The position numbers and the translations under genes are program-made. DNA of 53,818 nucleotides from an uncultured Pelagibacteraceae bacterium (lineage in GTDB: Bacteria > Pseudomonadota > Alphaproteobacteria > Pelagibacterales > Pelagibacteraceae). The notes beneath the pieces are model-generated. The model was not told where the DNA came from. It searched no databases and worked only from the letters and a program-made list of their open reading frames with translations. Where the stretch lies: contig CACDQA010000004.1 of assembly GCA_902554745.1 (NCBI GenBank), forward strand, positions 1 through 53,818, in the 5' to 3' direction. This document shows, piece by piece, positions 1 through 9,188 of this stretch (positions are counted from its first letter, which is position 1; each line of letters begins with the position of its first letter).

Positions 1-1
1 A

Positions 2-664
2 TTTTTGTTTAACAAAACAAAAGAATTTTTATTAAAAAATAATAAAATTTCAGATGAATGGAACTCTTTAAATATTTTATCAACCGATGCCGCAACAGTA
101 GGAAATATTGATCTTGGAATAATTAATAATGAAAATAATTTAATAAGTGATTTAAAAGAACATAAATTTGATATTGTTTATCTTGTAGGTCAAGACAATT
201 TAGAATTTGATAAAAAAGATGAATTCATAATTTATCAAGGTAGTCATGGTGACAAAGGTGCAGAGTCTGCTGATATTATTTTACCAGGTGCTGCTTACAC
301 TGAACAAGACGGATACTTTACTAATTTAGAAGGAAAAATTCAAAAAGCCTTCAAAGCATCTTACCCACCCGGAGAAGCAAAAGAAGATTGGCAAATAATT
401 AATGAACTAGCTGAATTTATGAATAATAGAAAATTATTTAATGATAGAGATGAATTAGAAAGCAGCATGTTTAATTATTTAAATTTACAAAAAGAAAAAC
501 AAGTGGATGACCAAAATAATTCTTCTAAAGAATTTCAAACTGAAAATTTAATAATTAAAGTAAAAGATTATTATTTTTCGAATGTTATTGCTAGATCATC
601 AAAAACGATGGTTGAATGTAATAACTCTAAATTAAATTTAAAATTAACAGGTACAGAAGGTTAA
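2..664 (+). CDS. nuoG: NADH-quinone oxidoreductase subunit G, C-terminal part (5' end outside window)
   Basis: This is the C-terminal end of the large iron-sulfur subunit of respiratory complex I, in the peripheral arm that passes electrons from NADH towards quinone. The reading frame is open to the left edge; a TTG at 5 is only an in-frame codon, not a credible start. Visible molybdopterin-oxidoreductase-like landmarks are [21 protein letters not shown] and the following [18 protein letters not shown], which matches the family's conserved region where the fold keeps its shape without cofactor. The stop at 662-664 is one base before nuoH, so it is the upstream member of the nuo operon. The N-terminal iron-sulfur domains cannot be judged here. 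Identification rests on the motif and on the nuoH-N genes that follow. Confidence 0.93.
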   Translation, partial: FLFNKTKEFLLKNNKISDEWNSLNILSTDAATVGNIDLGIINNENNLISDLKEHKFDIVYLVGQDNLEFDKKDEFIIYQGSHGDKGAESADIILPGAAYTEQDGYFTNLEGKIQKAFKASYPPGEAKEDWQIINELAEFMNNRKLFNDRDELESSMFNYLNLQKEKQVDDQNNSSKEFQTENLIIKVKDYYFSNVIARSSKTMVECNNSKLNLKLTGTEG

Positions 665-665
665 T

Positions 666-1664
666 ATGGAATACTTGAGCATAGTTTTTCAAGAAGTTTA
701 TAAGATTTTATTCTTATTAGTTCCTGTTCTTGTTTCTGTAGCAATGATAGTTTGGCTTGATAGAAGGGTTTGGGCTTTTGTTCAAAAAAGACAAGGACCT
801 AATGTTGTTGGTCCGTTCGGTTTATTACAATCTTTAGCTGATGCTTTAAAATATATATTTAAAGAAATTATTATTCCATCTAGTTCAAATAAAGTAATTT
901 TCATACTAGCTCCTATAGTCACAATGACTTTAGCTTTGATCGCATGGGCTGTAATTCCATTTAGCGCAACTCAGGTATTGGCAGATATCAATGTTGGAAT
1001 TCTTTACTTATTTGCTGTTTCTTCATTAGGTGTTTACGGAATAATAATGGGTGGATGGGCATCTAATTCTAAATATCCTTTTCTAGGAGCAATTCGTTCA
1101 GCTGCTCAAATGGTATCTTATGAGGTTTCAATTGGGGTAATAATTATCAATGTTTTACTTTGTGTTGGTTCACTGAATTTAAACGACATAGTTATTGCTC
1201 AACAAAATATGTGGTTTGTAATTCCATTATTTCCAATGTTTGTAATATTTTTTATTTCCGCTTTAGCTGAAACTAACAGACCTCCGTTTGATTTACCTGA
1301 AGCAGAAGCAGAGTTGGTTGCTGGTTATCAAACAGAATATTCAGGAATGATGTATGCAATGTTTTGGTTGGGTGAGTATGCAAACATTTTATTGATGTGT
1401 GCGATGGGAGCAATATTATTTTTAGGTGGCTGGATGTCCCCAATTGATGTTTATCCATTTACGTTAGTGCCAGGTGCATTATGGTTAATATTAAAAATTC
1501 TTCTTTTATTCATTCTTTTTGCTTTAGTTAAGGCGATAGTACCTAGATATAGATATGACCAATTAATGAGACTTGGTTGGAAAGTTTTTCTTCCTCTTTC
1601 TTTAATTTGGGTGGTATTAACAGCTAGCTATTTGTTTTATTTTAACCTTTTACCTGTGAATTAA
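666..1664 (+). CDS. nuoH: NADH-quinone oxidoreductase subunit H
   Basis: Membrane subunit of complex I that, with the peripheral arm, forms the quinone-binding chamber. The 332-residue length is normal for the family. It is strongly hydrophobic with several membrane segments. The conserved family blocks are present: the early [21 protein letters not shown] stretch (about residues 30-50) and [14 protein letters not shown] (201-214), the acidic loop beside the quinone site. It begins with ATG one base after the nuoG stop and ends two bases before nuoI, so translation is likely coupled along the operon. No truncation or unusual residue was seen. Confidence 0.98.
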   Translation: MEYLSIVFQEVYKILFLLVPVLVSVAMIVWLDRRVWAFVQKRQGPNVVGPFGLLQSLADALKYIFKEIIIPSSSNKVIFILAPIVTMTLALIAWAVIPFSATQVLADINVGILYLFAVSSLGVYGIIMGGWASNSKYPFLGAIRSAAQMVSYEVSIGVIIINVLLCVGSLNLNDIVIAQQNMWFVIPLFPMFVIFFISALAETNRPPFDLPEAEAELVAGYQTEYSGMMYAMFWLGEYANILLMCAMGAILFLGGWMSPIDVYPFTLVPGALWLILKILLLFILFALVKAIVPRYRYDQLMRLGWKVFLPLSLIWVVLTASYLFYFNLLPVN

Positions 1665-1666
1665 TA

Positions 1667-2152
1667 ATGAAGATATCAAGATTTTTTAAAACTATATTGA
1701 TGACAGACTTCATTGGTGGTTTGTTAATTGCTATAAAAGAATTATTTAAATCAAAAAAAACAATTAATTACCCATTCGAAAAAGGTAAAATTAGTCCCCG
1801 TTTTAGAGGTGAGCATGCTTTGAGAAGGTATCCAAATGGAGAAGAAAGATGTATTGCTTGTAAATTATGCGAAGCAGTTTGCCCAGCACAGGCAATAACA
1901 ATCGAGTCAGCTGAAAGAGAAGACGGAAGCAGAAAAACAACACGTTACGATATTGATATGATGAAGTGTATTTATTGCGGTCTATGTGAAGAATCTTGCC
2001 CGGTAGATGCAATAGTACAAGGTCCAAATTTTGAATTTTCAACGGAAACAAGAGAAGAACTTTATTATACAAAGGAAAAATTATTAGATAATGGAGATAG
2101 ATGGGAGAATGTTTTGGAGGCAAATATTAAAGCTGACAATATCCATCGATAA
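1667..2152 (+). CDS. nuoI: NADH-quinone oxidoreductase subunit I (2x[4Fe-4S])
   Basis: Ferredoxin-like subunit that carries the last two tetranuclear iron-sulfur clusters before quinone. Both CxxCxxCxxxCP motifs are intact: cysteines 62/65/68/72 ([12 protein letters not shown]) and 101/104/107/111 ([12 protein letters not shown]). The length of 161 residues matches the usual alphaproteobacterial form. The N-terminal 30 residues are an amphipathic stretch that would lie against NuoH. It lies between nuoH and nuoJ with 2-base gaps. An opposite-strand open frame over this gene is a compositional shadow. Confidence 0.98.
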   Translation: MKISRFFKTILMTDFIGGLLIAIKELFKSKKTINYPFEKGKISPRFRGEHALRRYPNGEERCIACKLCEAVCPAQAITIESAEREDGSRKTTRYDIDMMKCIYCGLCEESCPVDAIVQGPNFEFSTETREELYYTKEKLLDNGDRWENVLEANIKADNIHR

Positions 2153-2154
2153 AA

Positions 2155-2787
2155 ATGATTGCACACGCTATTTTCTTTTACACATTTTCTATAATTGCTG
2201 TTGTTTCAGCTATAATGGTAACCGCTTCTAAAAATACTGTTCATTCAGTATTTTTCTTAATTCTTGATTTCATAAGTATATCTTGTCTTTTCATAATGAT
2301 TGGCGCTGAATTTTTGGGAATGATAATGCTAATTGTTTATGTTGGTGCTGTAGCAGTTTTATTTTTGTTTGTTGTTATGATGTTAAACGTAGCTCAACAA
2401 AAAAATCAATGGTTTGCAGGTCAATCAACCTCTAAACACATTCCAGTTGGTTTAATTATAAGCACATTAATTTTCTTTGAAATTATAATTGTGATAGGTG
2501 GCTGGAAATATAAACCTGAAATTTTTGATATTAACAATTCACTTGCTAACACAAGTGTAAGCAACACTCATTCATTGGGCCAAATTTTATACACTGATTA
2601 TATTCATGTTTTTCAAATAAGTGGAATGATCCTTCTCGTAGCTATGATTGGAGCCATAGTATTAACTTTTAGACAAAGATCTGGAGTTAAAAGACAAAGT
2701 TATATCAAACAAATATCTAGAGAAAGAGTAGAAGGTGTTGAGGTGTTAGAAGTTCAGAGTAACAAGGGAGTTAAAATAGATGATTGA
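2155..2787 (+). CDS. nuoJ: NADH-quinone oxidoreductase subunit J
   Basis: Integral membrane subunit of the proton-pumping arm of complex I. Several hydrophobic segments occupy residues 1-175; the [21 protein letters not shown] block is the family's conserved helix that changes conformation during turnover. The C-terminal tail (roughly residues 175-210) is charged and presumably cytoplasmic. The gene overlaps nuoK by 8 bases (nuoK starts at 2780), suggesting coupled translation. The assignment is clear from the conserved block and from operon position. Confidence 0.96.
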   Translation: MIAHAIFFYTFSIIAVVSAIMVTASKNTVHSVFFLILDFISISCLFIMIGAEFLGMIMLIVYVGAVAVLFLFVVMMLNVAQQKNQWFAGQSTSKHIPVGLIISTLIFFEIIIVIGGWKYKPEIFDINNSLANTSVSNTHSLGQILYTDYIHVFQISGMILLVAMIGAIVLTFRQRSGVKRQSYIKQISRERVEGVEVLEVQSNKGVKIDD

Positions 2788-3091
2788 TATAGGTTTAGGA
2801 CATTATTTGACTTTAGGTGCTGTTATTTTCTCAATTGGAGTAATTGGTATTTTTCTTAATAGAAAGAACATCATTGTTATTTTAATGAGTATTGAACTAA
2901 TATTACTTGCAGTAAATATCAACTTAGTTGCTTTTTCTATTTATTTGGGAGATTTGGCAGGACAAGTCTTTACTTTATTTATTCTCACTGTTGCAGCAGC
3001 TGAAGCGGCCATAGGATTAGCAATCATTGTTGTATATTTCAGAAACTCAGGAACAATACGAGTTGAAGAAATAGATAAGTTAAAAGGATAA
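2780..3091 (+). CDS. nuoK: NADH-quinone oxidoreductase subunit K
   Basis: Small three-helix membrane subunit of complex I, homologous to MrpC of Na+/H+ antiporters. It has 103 residues, the standard size. The glutamate in [13 protein letters not shown] and a second acidic residue in [11 protein letters not shown] are the membrane-embedded carboxylates typical of the proton path. It starts with ATG inside the end of nuoJ and is followed two bases later by nuoL. The residues I checked look normal. Confidence 0.97.
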   Translation: MIDIGLGHYLTLGAVIFSIGVIGIFLNRKNIIVILMSIELILLAVNINLVAFSIYLGDLAGQVFTLFILTVAAAEAAIGLAIIVVYFRNSGTIRVEEIDKLKG

Positions 3092-3093
3092 CT

Positions 3094-5004
3094 ATGGAAC
3101 TATCAATTATATTCCTTCCACTTATTGCTTCAATTATATCAGGTTTTTTTGGCAGATATATCGGTGATAGAAATTCTGAAATAGTAACAAGTGTTCTAGT
3201 TTCAATTTCTGCACTCTTGTCAATTTATGTTCTTTATCAAGTAATCGTAAACCAATACGAAGAAAATATTGTTATAGCCACCTGGATAAGCTCAGGTTCA
3301 CTTGATGTAAATTGGTCGATGTTAATTGATCCTTTATCAGCAGTGATGTTAGTAGTTGTAACATCCGTATCTGCCTTAGTACACATCTATTCAATTGGTT
3401 ACATGTCTCATGATCCTCATAAACCAAGATTTATGGCTTATTTATCATTATTCACATTTGCAATGTTGATGCTTGTAACATCAGATAATTTTATTCAACT
3501 ATTTTTTGGCTGGGAAGGTGTTGGTCTTTGTTCATATTTCCTAATTGGTTTTTGGTTTAAAAAAGAAAGTGCAAATGCTGCAGCCATAAAAGCATTTGTT
3601 GTAAATAGAGTAGGTGATTTTGGTTTTGCTTTAGGAATTTTCTTAATATTTTATTTATTTGGAACAGTAAATTATTCAGAAGTTTTTCAACAAATTCCAA
3701 CAGTTGTAGATAAAAGTTTATCCTTTTTAGGTTTTGAAGTTAATGCAATAGATTTAGTTTGTTTGCTTTTATTTATAGGAGCAATGGGTAAATCTGCACA
3801 GATATTACTACATACTTGGCTACCTGATGCTATGGAAGGTCCAACTCCAGTTTCAGCGTTGATTCACGCAGCAACGATGGTAACAGCTGGTGTTTTTTTA
3901 GTAGTAAGATGCTCTCCAATTTACGAATATTCACCATTAATACTAAATTTTATAACTATCGTTGGAATGACTACAGCATTCTTTGCAGCAACGGTTGCTC
4001 TGGTTCAAACAGATATAAAAAAAATTATTGCTTACTCGACGTGTAGCCAACTTGGCTATATGTTTTTTGCAGCTGGAGTAGGTGCATACAATGTTGCTAT
4101 GTTTCACTTATTTACTCATGCATTTTTCAAAGCTTTATTATTTTTAGGATCTGGTTCAGTAATCCATGCATTTAAAGATGAGCAAAATATAAATAATATG
4201 GGAGGTGTATGGAAAAAATTACCATATACTTATGCTTTAATGATAATAGGAACGCTTGCTTTGACAGGTTTTCCATTTTTATCAGGATTTTATTCTAAAG
4301 ACGCAATTATAGAATTTGCGTATTTAAAAGGTAATACTACTGGTTATTATGCAGCTGGCATTGGAATAATTACAGCATTTTTAACATCTATTTATTCATG
4401 GAGATTGATATTTAAAACTTTCCATGGTGAGTACAATAACAAAGAGGTCAAGATAGAGGAAACACACGAGTCTCCATTAGTTATGCTTGTTCCATTATTT
4501 ATTCTTTCAATAGGAGCTGTTTTTGCTGGTATTCTATTTAAAGGACTATTTATCGGTCATGGTGAGAATTTATTCTGGGCAGAGTCTATTAAGTTTTTAG
4601 AGCCTTTGAGTACTGAGCACCCACCTTTATGGTTTTTACTTTTAACACCGTGTTTGGTTTTATTATCTATTCCAATTGCTTATTACTTATTTGTTAAGAA
4701 CAAAGAATTACCTTACTCAATAGCTTCAATGAACAAACCTTTGTATAATTTTTTAGTAAATAAATGGTACTTTGATGAGTTATATGATGTGTTGTTTGTT
4801 AAATCTTCAAAAAAACTAGGTTTATTTTTATGGAAATTTTTTGATGGAACCATAATTGATGGTTTTGGTCCTGATGGAATTTCTTCTTTTATAAAAAAAT
4901 GTTCAATTAAAGCAACCAAATTTCAAAGTGGTTTTATCTATCAATATGCATTTGTAATGTTGTTAGGTTTCTCTGCTTTACTAACCTTTTTAATAGTTAA
5001 ATAA
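3094..5004 (+). CDS. nuoL: NADH-quinone oxidoreductase subunit L
   Basis: Largest antiporter-like subunit of the complex I membrane arm. At 636 residues it is of usual length. The proton_antipo_M core is visible (for example FFGWEGVGLCSYFLIG, KSAQILLHTWLPDAMEGPTPVSALIHAATMV and KKIIAYSTCSQLGYMF), with the conserved glutamate, lysines and histidines of the half-channels. After the core, the C-terminal 130 residues correspond to the lateral helix and final anchoring helix that clamp NuoM and NuoN. The stop overlaps the nuoM start by one base (TAATG). Confidence 0.98.
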   Translation: MELSIIFLPLIASIISGFFGRYIGDRNSEIVTSVLVSISALLSIYVLYQVIVNQYEENIVIATWISSGSLDVNWSMLIDPLSAVMLVVVTSVSALVHIYSIGYMSHDPHKPRFMAYLSLFTFAMLMLVTSDNFIQLFFGWEGVGLCSYFLIGFWFKKESANAAAIKAFVVNRVGDFGFALGIFLIFYLFGTVNYSEVFQQIPTVVDKSLSFLGFEVNAIDLVCLLLFIGAMGKSAQILLHTWLPDAMEGPTPVSALIHAATMVTAGVFLVVRCSPIYEYSPLILNFITIVGMTTAFFAATVALVQTDIKKIIAYSTCSQLGYMFFAAGVGAYNVAMFHLFTHAFFKALLFLGSGSVIHAFKDEQNINNMGGVWKKLPYTYALMIIGTLALTGFPFLSGFYSKDAIIEFAYLKGNTTGYYAAGIGIITAFLTSIYSWRLIFKTFHGEYNNKEVKIEETHESPLVMLVPLFILSIGAVFAGILFKGLFIGHGENLFWAESIKFLEPLSTEHPPLWFLLLTPCLVLLSIPIAYYLFVKNKELPYSIASMNKPLYNFLVNKWYFDELYDVLFVKSSKKLGLFLWKFFDGTIIDGFGPDGISSFIKKCSIKATKFQSGFIYQYAFVMLLGFSALLTFLIVK

Positions 5005-6485
5005 TGAATTTTCCTATTCTTTCATCTTTAATATTATTGCCAATAGTTGGTGCTTTATTTTTATTTTTTACTAAAGATAAAGAAGGAAATAATTTAACTG
5101 CTAAATATGTTGCTTTATTTACAACTGTAGTAAATTTTTTAATTTCGATTTATCTGTGGATTTCTTTTGACCAATCAACATCTAGTTTTCAATTTGTAGA
5201 AGATAGAGTATGGATTGAAGGATTTATTAATTATAAAGTTGGAGTAGATGGTATTTCAATTTTATTTATTATTTTAACTACATTTATAACTCCCATTTGT
5301 ATTATATCTGTAAATAATTCAGTCAAAAATAGATTAAGAGATTTTTTAATTGCAATTCTAATCATGGAAAGTTTCATGATAGGTGTTTTCTGTGCACTTG
5401 ATTTAGTTGTATTCTATTTATTTTTTGAAGCTGGCTTAATACCAATGTTTTTAATTATTGGTATTTGGGGAGGTGAAAGAAGAGTTTATTCAGCATTCAA
5501 ATTCTTTTTATACACACTGTTAGGATCTGTTTTGATGTTGGTTGCAATAATTTCAATTTATTGGATTACGGGAACAACTGACGTAGTTCAACTTTATGAA
5601 ATTGGTATTGATGTTAAATATCAAAATCTTTTGTGGTTAGCATTTTTTAGCTCATTTGCCGTAAAAACACCTATGTGGCCAGTTCATACTTGGTTACCCG
5701 ACGCACACGTTGAGGCTCCTACTGCTGGATCTGTTTTGTTAGCTGCTATATTATTAAAGATGGCTGGATATGGCTTTATAAGATTTTCTTTAGGCCTTTT
5801 CCCAGTTGCATCAGAGGTATTTACTCCATTAATTTACACCTTGAGTGTTATAGCAATCATATTTACCTCACTGATAGCTTTAATGCAGGAGGATATGAAA
5901 AAATTAATTGCTTATTCATCTGTTGCGCATATGGGTTTTGTAACTTTGGGTATATTCACTTTGCAACAGCAGGGAATTGAAGGAAGTATAATTCAAATGA
6001 TTAGCCACGGATTAGTTTCAGCAGCATTATTTTTAACTGTTGGTGTAGTTTATGACAGAATGCATTCTAGATTAATAAGTACATATGGAGGACTAGTTTC
6101 TGTAATTCCAAAATATTCAATATTATTTATGTTATTTGCTTTGGCATCCCTAGGTTTACCTGGAACCAGTGGTTTTATCGGTGAGTTTTTAATATTAATG
6201 GGAGCTTTTAAAGATAATTTTTTAGTGGCAGTTATAGCAAGTATTGGGGTGATTTTAGGAGCTGCATACATGTTGTGGCTTTATAAAAGAGTAATATTTG
6301 GAAAATTAATAAACAAAGATCTTAAAACAATTTTAGATTTAAACAGATCTGAATACTTCATATTAAGTTGTTTAGCTGCACCAATATTATTTTTTGGTTT
6401 TTATCCTGATCCATTAATAAACACTATTGAAGTTTCTGTGACCGACTTAATTAATATGCATAACACAAATATAGCTAGTAAATAA
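5004..6485 (+). CDS. nuoM: NADH-quinone oxidoreductase subunit M
   Basis: Second antiporter-like proton-channel subunit of complex I, 493 residues as expected. Diagnostic blocks are LVVFYLFFEAGLIPMFLIIGIWGG (glutamate in the helix), PMWPVHTWLPDAHVEAPTAGSVLLA, and KKLIAYSSVAHMGFV. Many membrane helices are evident throughout. It begins on the last base of the nuoL stop and ends one base before nuoN. No abnormal substitution was noticed in the channel residues I could recognise. Confidence 0.98.
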   Translation: MNFPILSSLILLPIVGALFLFFTKDKEGNNLTAKYVALFTTVVNFLISIYLWISFDQSTSSFQFVEDRVWIEGFINYKVGVDGISILFIILTTFITPICIISVNNSVKNRLRDFLIAILIMESFMIGVFCALDLVVFYLFFEAGLIPMFLIIGIWGGERRVYSAFKFFLYTLLGSVLMLVAIISIYWITGTTDVVQLYEIGIDVKYQNLLWLAFFSSFAVKTPMWPVHTWLPDAHVEAPTAGSVLLAAILLKMAGYGFIRFSLGLFPVASEVFTPLIYTLSVIAIIFTSLIALMQEDMKKLIAYSSVAHMGFVTLGIFTLQQQGIEGSIIQMISHGLVSAALFLTVGVVYDRMHSRLISTYGGLVSVIPKYSILFMLFALASLGLPGTSGFIGEFLILMGAFKDNFLVAVIASIGVILGAAYMLWLYKRVIFGKLINKDLKTILDLNRSEYFILSCLAAPILFFGFYPDPLINTIEVSVTDLINMHNTNIASK

Positions 6486-6486
6486 T

Positions 6487-7905
6487 ATGGAAAATTTAAA
6501 TTTAGTATTACCTGAAATATTTATTTCACTTTCAATAATGTTTTTACTTATTTTGGGTGTTTTTAAAAAAAATAGTTCAAAAATCACTTTCAATCTATCT
6601 TTGTTTACAATTTTAATTACAGCAATAATAACAATAAACGAAACGTTTTCGGTTAGTAGGGAAACATTGTTTAATGAAAGTGTTGTGATTGACAGTATGT
6701 CTTCATTAATGAAAATTATAACTTTAATTGGAGGTTTTTTAGTTTTAGTTATTTCATCAAGCTATTTAAAAACTTTTAAAATATATAATATCGAATACCC
6801 AGTTCTTATTTTGAGCTCTATACTTGGTATGATGGTGATGATTAGTTCAAATGATTTAATTGTTTTTTATATGGGGTTAGAATTACAATCATTAGCTCTT
6901 TACGTATTAGCAACATATAATAGAGATCAACTAAAATCATCCGAAGCTGGTTTGAAATATTTTGTTTTAAGTGCACTATCTTCAGGATTGTTATTATATG
7001 GATGTTCTTTAGTTTATGGTTTTTCAGGCTCAACTAATTTTGATATAATATCAAATCAATTAAATTCTAATGAATATGTTTTAACATTTGGAATTGTATT
7101 TATCTTAGTTGGTTTAGCATTTAAAATTTCTGCAGTTCCATTTCATATGTGGGCACCTGATGTTTACGAGGGGTCACCAACAACTGTAACTTTATTTTTT
7201 ACAATAGTACCAAAGATCGCTGCTTTAACTGTATTTATAAGATTTTTATATGTTCCTTTCCTAAATTTAATTGATCAATGGCAAATGATAATAATTTTCT
7301 TATCAATTGCTTCCATGGTTTTTGGAGCTGTTGCTGCAATAGGGCAAACTAATATTAAAAGACTAATTGCTTATAGCTCTATTGGACATATTGGTTATAC
7401 ATTAGCAGGACTAGCCACAGCTTCGAATGAAGGAATTCAAAGTTCAATAATCTATATTTCAATATACGTAGTTATGAATTTAGCTCTTTTCTCATGTCTA
7501 TTGATGCTAAGAAGAAAGGATCAATATTACGAGAATATTGAGGATCTCTCAGGATTATCAAAAAACCATCCACTACTATCACTATGTTTGCTTGTGATAC
7601 TGTTTTCTTTAGCTGGAATACCACCTCTAGCTGGTTTCTTTGCTAAGTTTTATGTTTTTAAAGCAGTATTAGAACAATCAATGTTTTTCTTAGCTATAGT
7701 AGGATTGTTATCAACAGTAGTTGCAGCTTTTTATTATTTAAGAATTATAAAAATAATTTACTTTGATAAAGAAAAAGACAAATACGATACTGACCATAGC
7801 TTATGGTTAAAATTTTCACTTACAGTTTCAACGATATTAATTCTTTTATACTTCATATTCCCAAGTCAGTTAATAGAAGTTGTTTCAAGAATTAATATTA
7901 TTTGA
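6487..7905 (+). CDS. nuoN: NADH-quinone oxidoreductase subunit N
   Basis: Third antiporter-like subunit of complex I, next to NuoK in the membrane. It has 472 residues with membrane helices along its length. Core motifs include MGLELQSLALYVLATY, KISAVPFHMWAPDVYEGSPT and IKRLIAYSSIGHIGYTLAG. It is the last nuo gene, and its TGA stop shares bases with the ATG of birA (TGATG, 7903-7907), so the downstream genes are probably read through from the nuo transcript. The nuo-birA-coaX-rnj order is a known alphaproteobacterial arrangement. Confidence 0.98.
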   Translation: MENLNLVLPEIFISLSIMFLLILGVFKKNSSKITFNLSLFTILITAIITINETFSVSRETLFNESVVIDSMSSLMKIITLIGGFLVLVISSSYLKTFKIYNIEYPVLILSSILGMMVMISSNDLIVFYMGLELQSLALYVLATYNRDQLKSSEAGLKYFVLSALSSGLLLYGCSLVYGFSGSTNFDIISNQLNSNEYVLTFGIVFILVGLAFKISAVPFHMWAPDVYEGSPTTVTLFFTIVPKIAALTVFIRFLYVPFLNLIDQWQMIIIFLSIASMVFGAVAAIGQTNIKRLIAYSSIGHIGYTLAGLATASNEGIQSSIIYISIYVVMNLALFSCLLMLRRKDQYYENIEDLSGLSKNHPLLSLCLLVILFSLAGIPPLAGFFAKFYVFKAVLEQSMFFLAIVGLLSTVVAAFYYLRIIKIIYFDKEKDKYDTDHSLWLKFSLTVSTILILLYFIFPSQLIEVVSRINII

Positions 7906-8441
7906 TGAAATTAAAAAAATTTAAATTTAAAAAAGTTAAAAGCACTAATAATACTGCAATAAGAATTATCAAAGAAACTAAATACAACTTTGGTATGGTT
8001 GTTGCTGAGACTCAAGTAAGTGGTAGAGGACAGTATGGAAGAAAATGGATATCACCAAAAGGAAATTTATTTATCTCTTTTTTCAATGAACTAAATAAAA
8101 CAAAACTATCGATTAATGCTATAACAAAAATCAATTGTCTTTTAGTCAAAAAATTACTCTCGTCATTTACAAGTAAAAAAATTTTATTTAAAAAACCGAA
8201 CGACTTATTAATTGATAAAAAAAAAATTAGTGGCATTTTACAAGAAGTCATATTTGTAAGAGACAAAAAATTTTTAATTACTGGCATAGGTATAAATATT
8301 AAAAAAAATCCAATTATAAGGAATTATCCTGCCACAAACTTGCAAGAGGTAACTAAAAAAAGTATTAGTAAATTAATTGTAGAAAATAAACTAAAACAAC
8401 TTTTTGAAAAAAATTTATCTAAATTGTATAAAATTAAATAA
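7905..8441 (+). CDS. birA: Biotin--[acetyl-CoA-carboxylase] ligase, catalytic-only form
   Basis: Attaches biotin to the biotinyl carrier domain of carboxylases using ATP. The signature GRGQYGRKWISPKGNLF (biotinyl-AMP loop) and KKISGILQE, then GIGINIKKNP, fit the BPL/LipB catalytic fold. The protein is only 178 residues: it has no N-terminal winged-helix domain, so it should not be a biotin repressor. The C-terminal SH3-like domain also seems missing or very short. I chose the ATG at 7905, which overlaps the nuoN stop; a TTG at 7902 would add one residue and is less likely. The stop overlaps coaX by one base. Confidence 0.9.
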   Translation: MKLKKFKFKKVKSTNNTAIRIIKETKYNFGMVVAETQVSGRGQYGRKWISPKGNLFISFFNELNKTKLSINAITKINCLLVKKLLSSFTSKKILFKKPNDLLIDKKKISGILQEVIFVRDKKFLITGIGINIKKNPIIRNYPATNLQEVTKKSISKLIVENKLKQLFEKNLSKLYKIK

Positions 8442-9187
8442 TGTATATTCTAGGCGATATTGGTAATACTGAAACAAAATTGTGTATTGTTTCTAAAAAT
8501 AATAAAATTTCAAAAAAAATTACTTTTTTATCAAAATCTGTAAACAACAGGCAGCTTAATATTTTATTTAAAAGAAATAAAATTCAATTAAATAAAATTG
8601 AAAAAATATTATTTTGCAGTGTTGTTCCAAAAACATATTCTATAATTAATAAATTTTTATCGAAAAAAGTTAAACTAAAATGCTATGAGGTTAAAAAATT
8701 AAACTTAAAATCACTTATAAAAATCAAAGTAAATTATAAACAGGTAGGCTCAGATAGAATTACTAATGCTATAAGTTTAATGAATAACAAAAATAATTTT
8801 ATAATTTTAGATTTTGGTACAGCAACAACTTTCGATGTACTAATTAGAAACACTTATTTTGGAGGTATTATTGCCCCGGGTGTGAGATTATCTCTTAATA
8901 CCTTGTCTGATAAAGCAACCTTGATTCCAAAAATAGATTTAAAAAAGATTAATAAAGTCATTGGCAAAAATACAATCTCTGCTGTTAGATCAGGCTTTTT
9001 TTGGGGTTATTCAGGTTTAATTGACAATATTATTAATTTAATTAAGAAGGAGACCGGAAAATCTTTTAAAGTAATTATTACTGGTGGATTTTCAGATTTA
9101 TTTAAAAACTCAATTAAAACGAAAGTAAGTCACAACCAAGATATTACAATTAAAGGCTTAATAAAGATTTCAAAATTAATTAAATAA
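8441..9187 (+). CDS. coaX: Type III pantothenate kinase
   Basis: Phosphorylates pantothenate, the first committed step of coenzyme A synthesis. The ASKHA-fold landmarks are present: N-terminal GDIGNTETKLC (phosphate loop with the catalytic aspartate), FIILDFGTATTFDVL in the middle, and GGIIAPGVRLSLNTL, then VIITGGFSDL near the C-terminus. The length of 248 residues matches the family. It sits between birA (1-base overlap) and RNase J (1-base gap), the standard alphaproteobacterial neighbourhood. CoaX needs a monovalent cation and is not feedback-inhibited by CoA; that is family knowledge, not visible here. Confidence 0.95.
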   Translation: MYILGDIGNTETKLCIVSKNNKISKKITFLSKSVNNRQLNILFKRNKIQLNKIEKILFCSVVPKTYSIINKFLSKKVKLKCYEVKKLNLKSLIKIKVNYKQVGSDRITNAISLMNNKNNFIILDFGTATTFDVLIRNTYFGGIIAPGVRLSLNTLSDKATLIPKIDLKKINKVIGKNTISAVRSGFFWGYSGLIDNIINLIKKETGKSFKVIITGGFSDLFKNSIKTKVSHNQDITIKGLIKISKLIK

Positions 9188-9188
9188 T

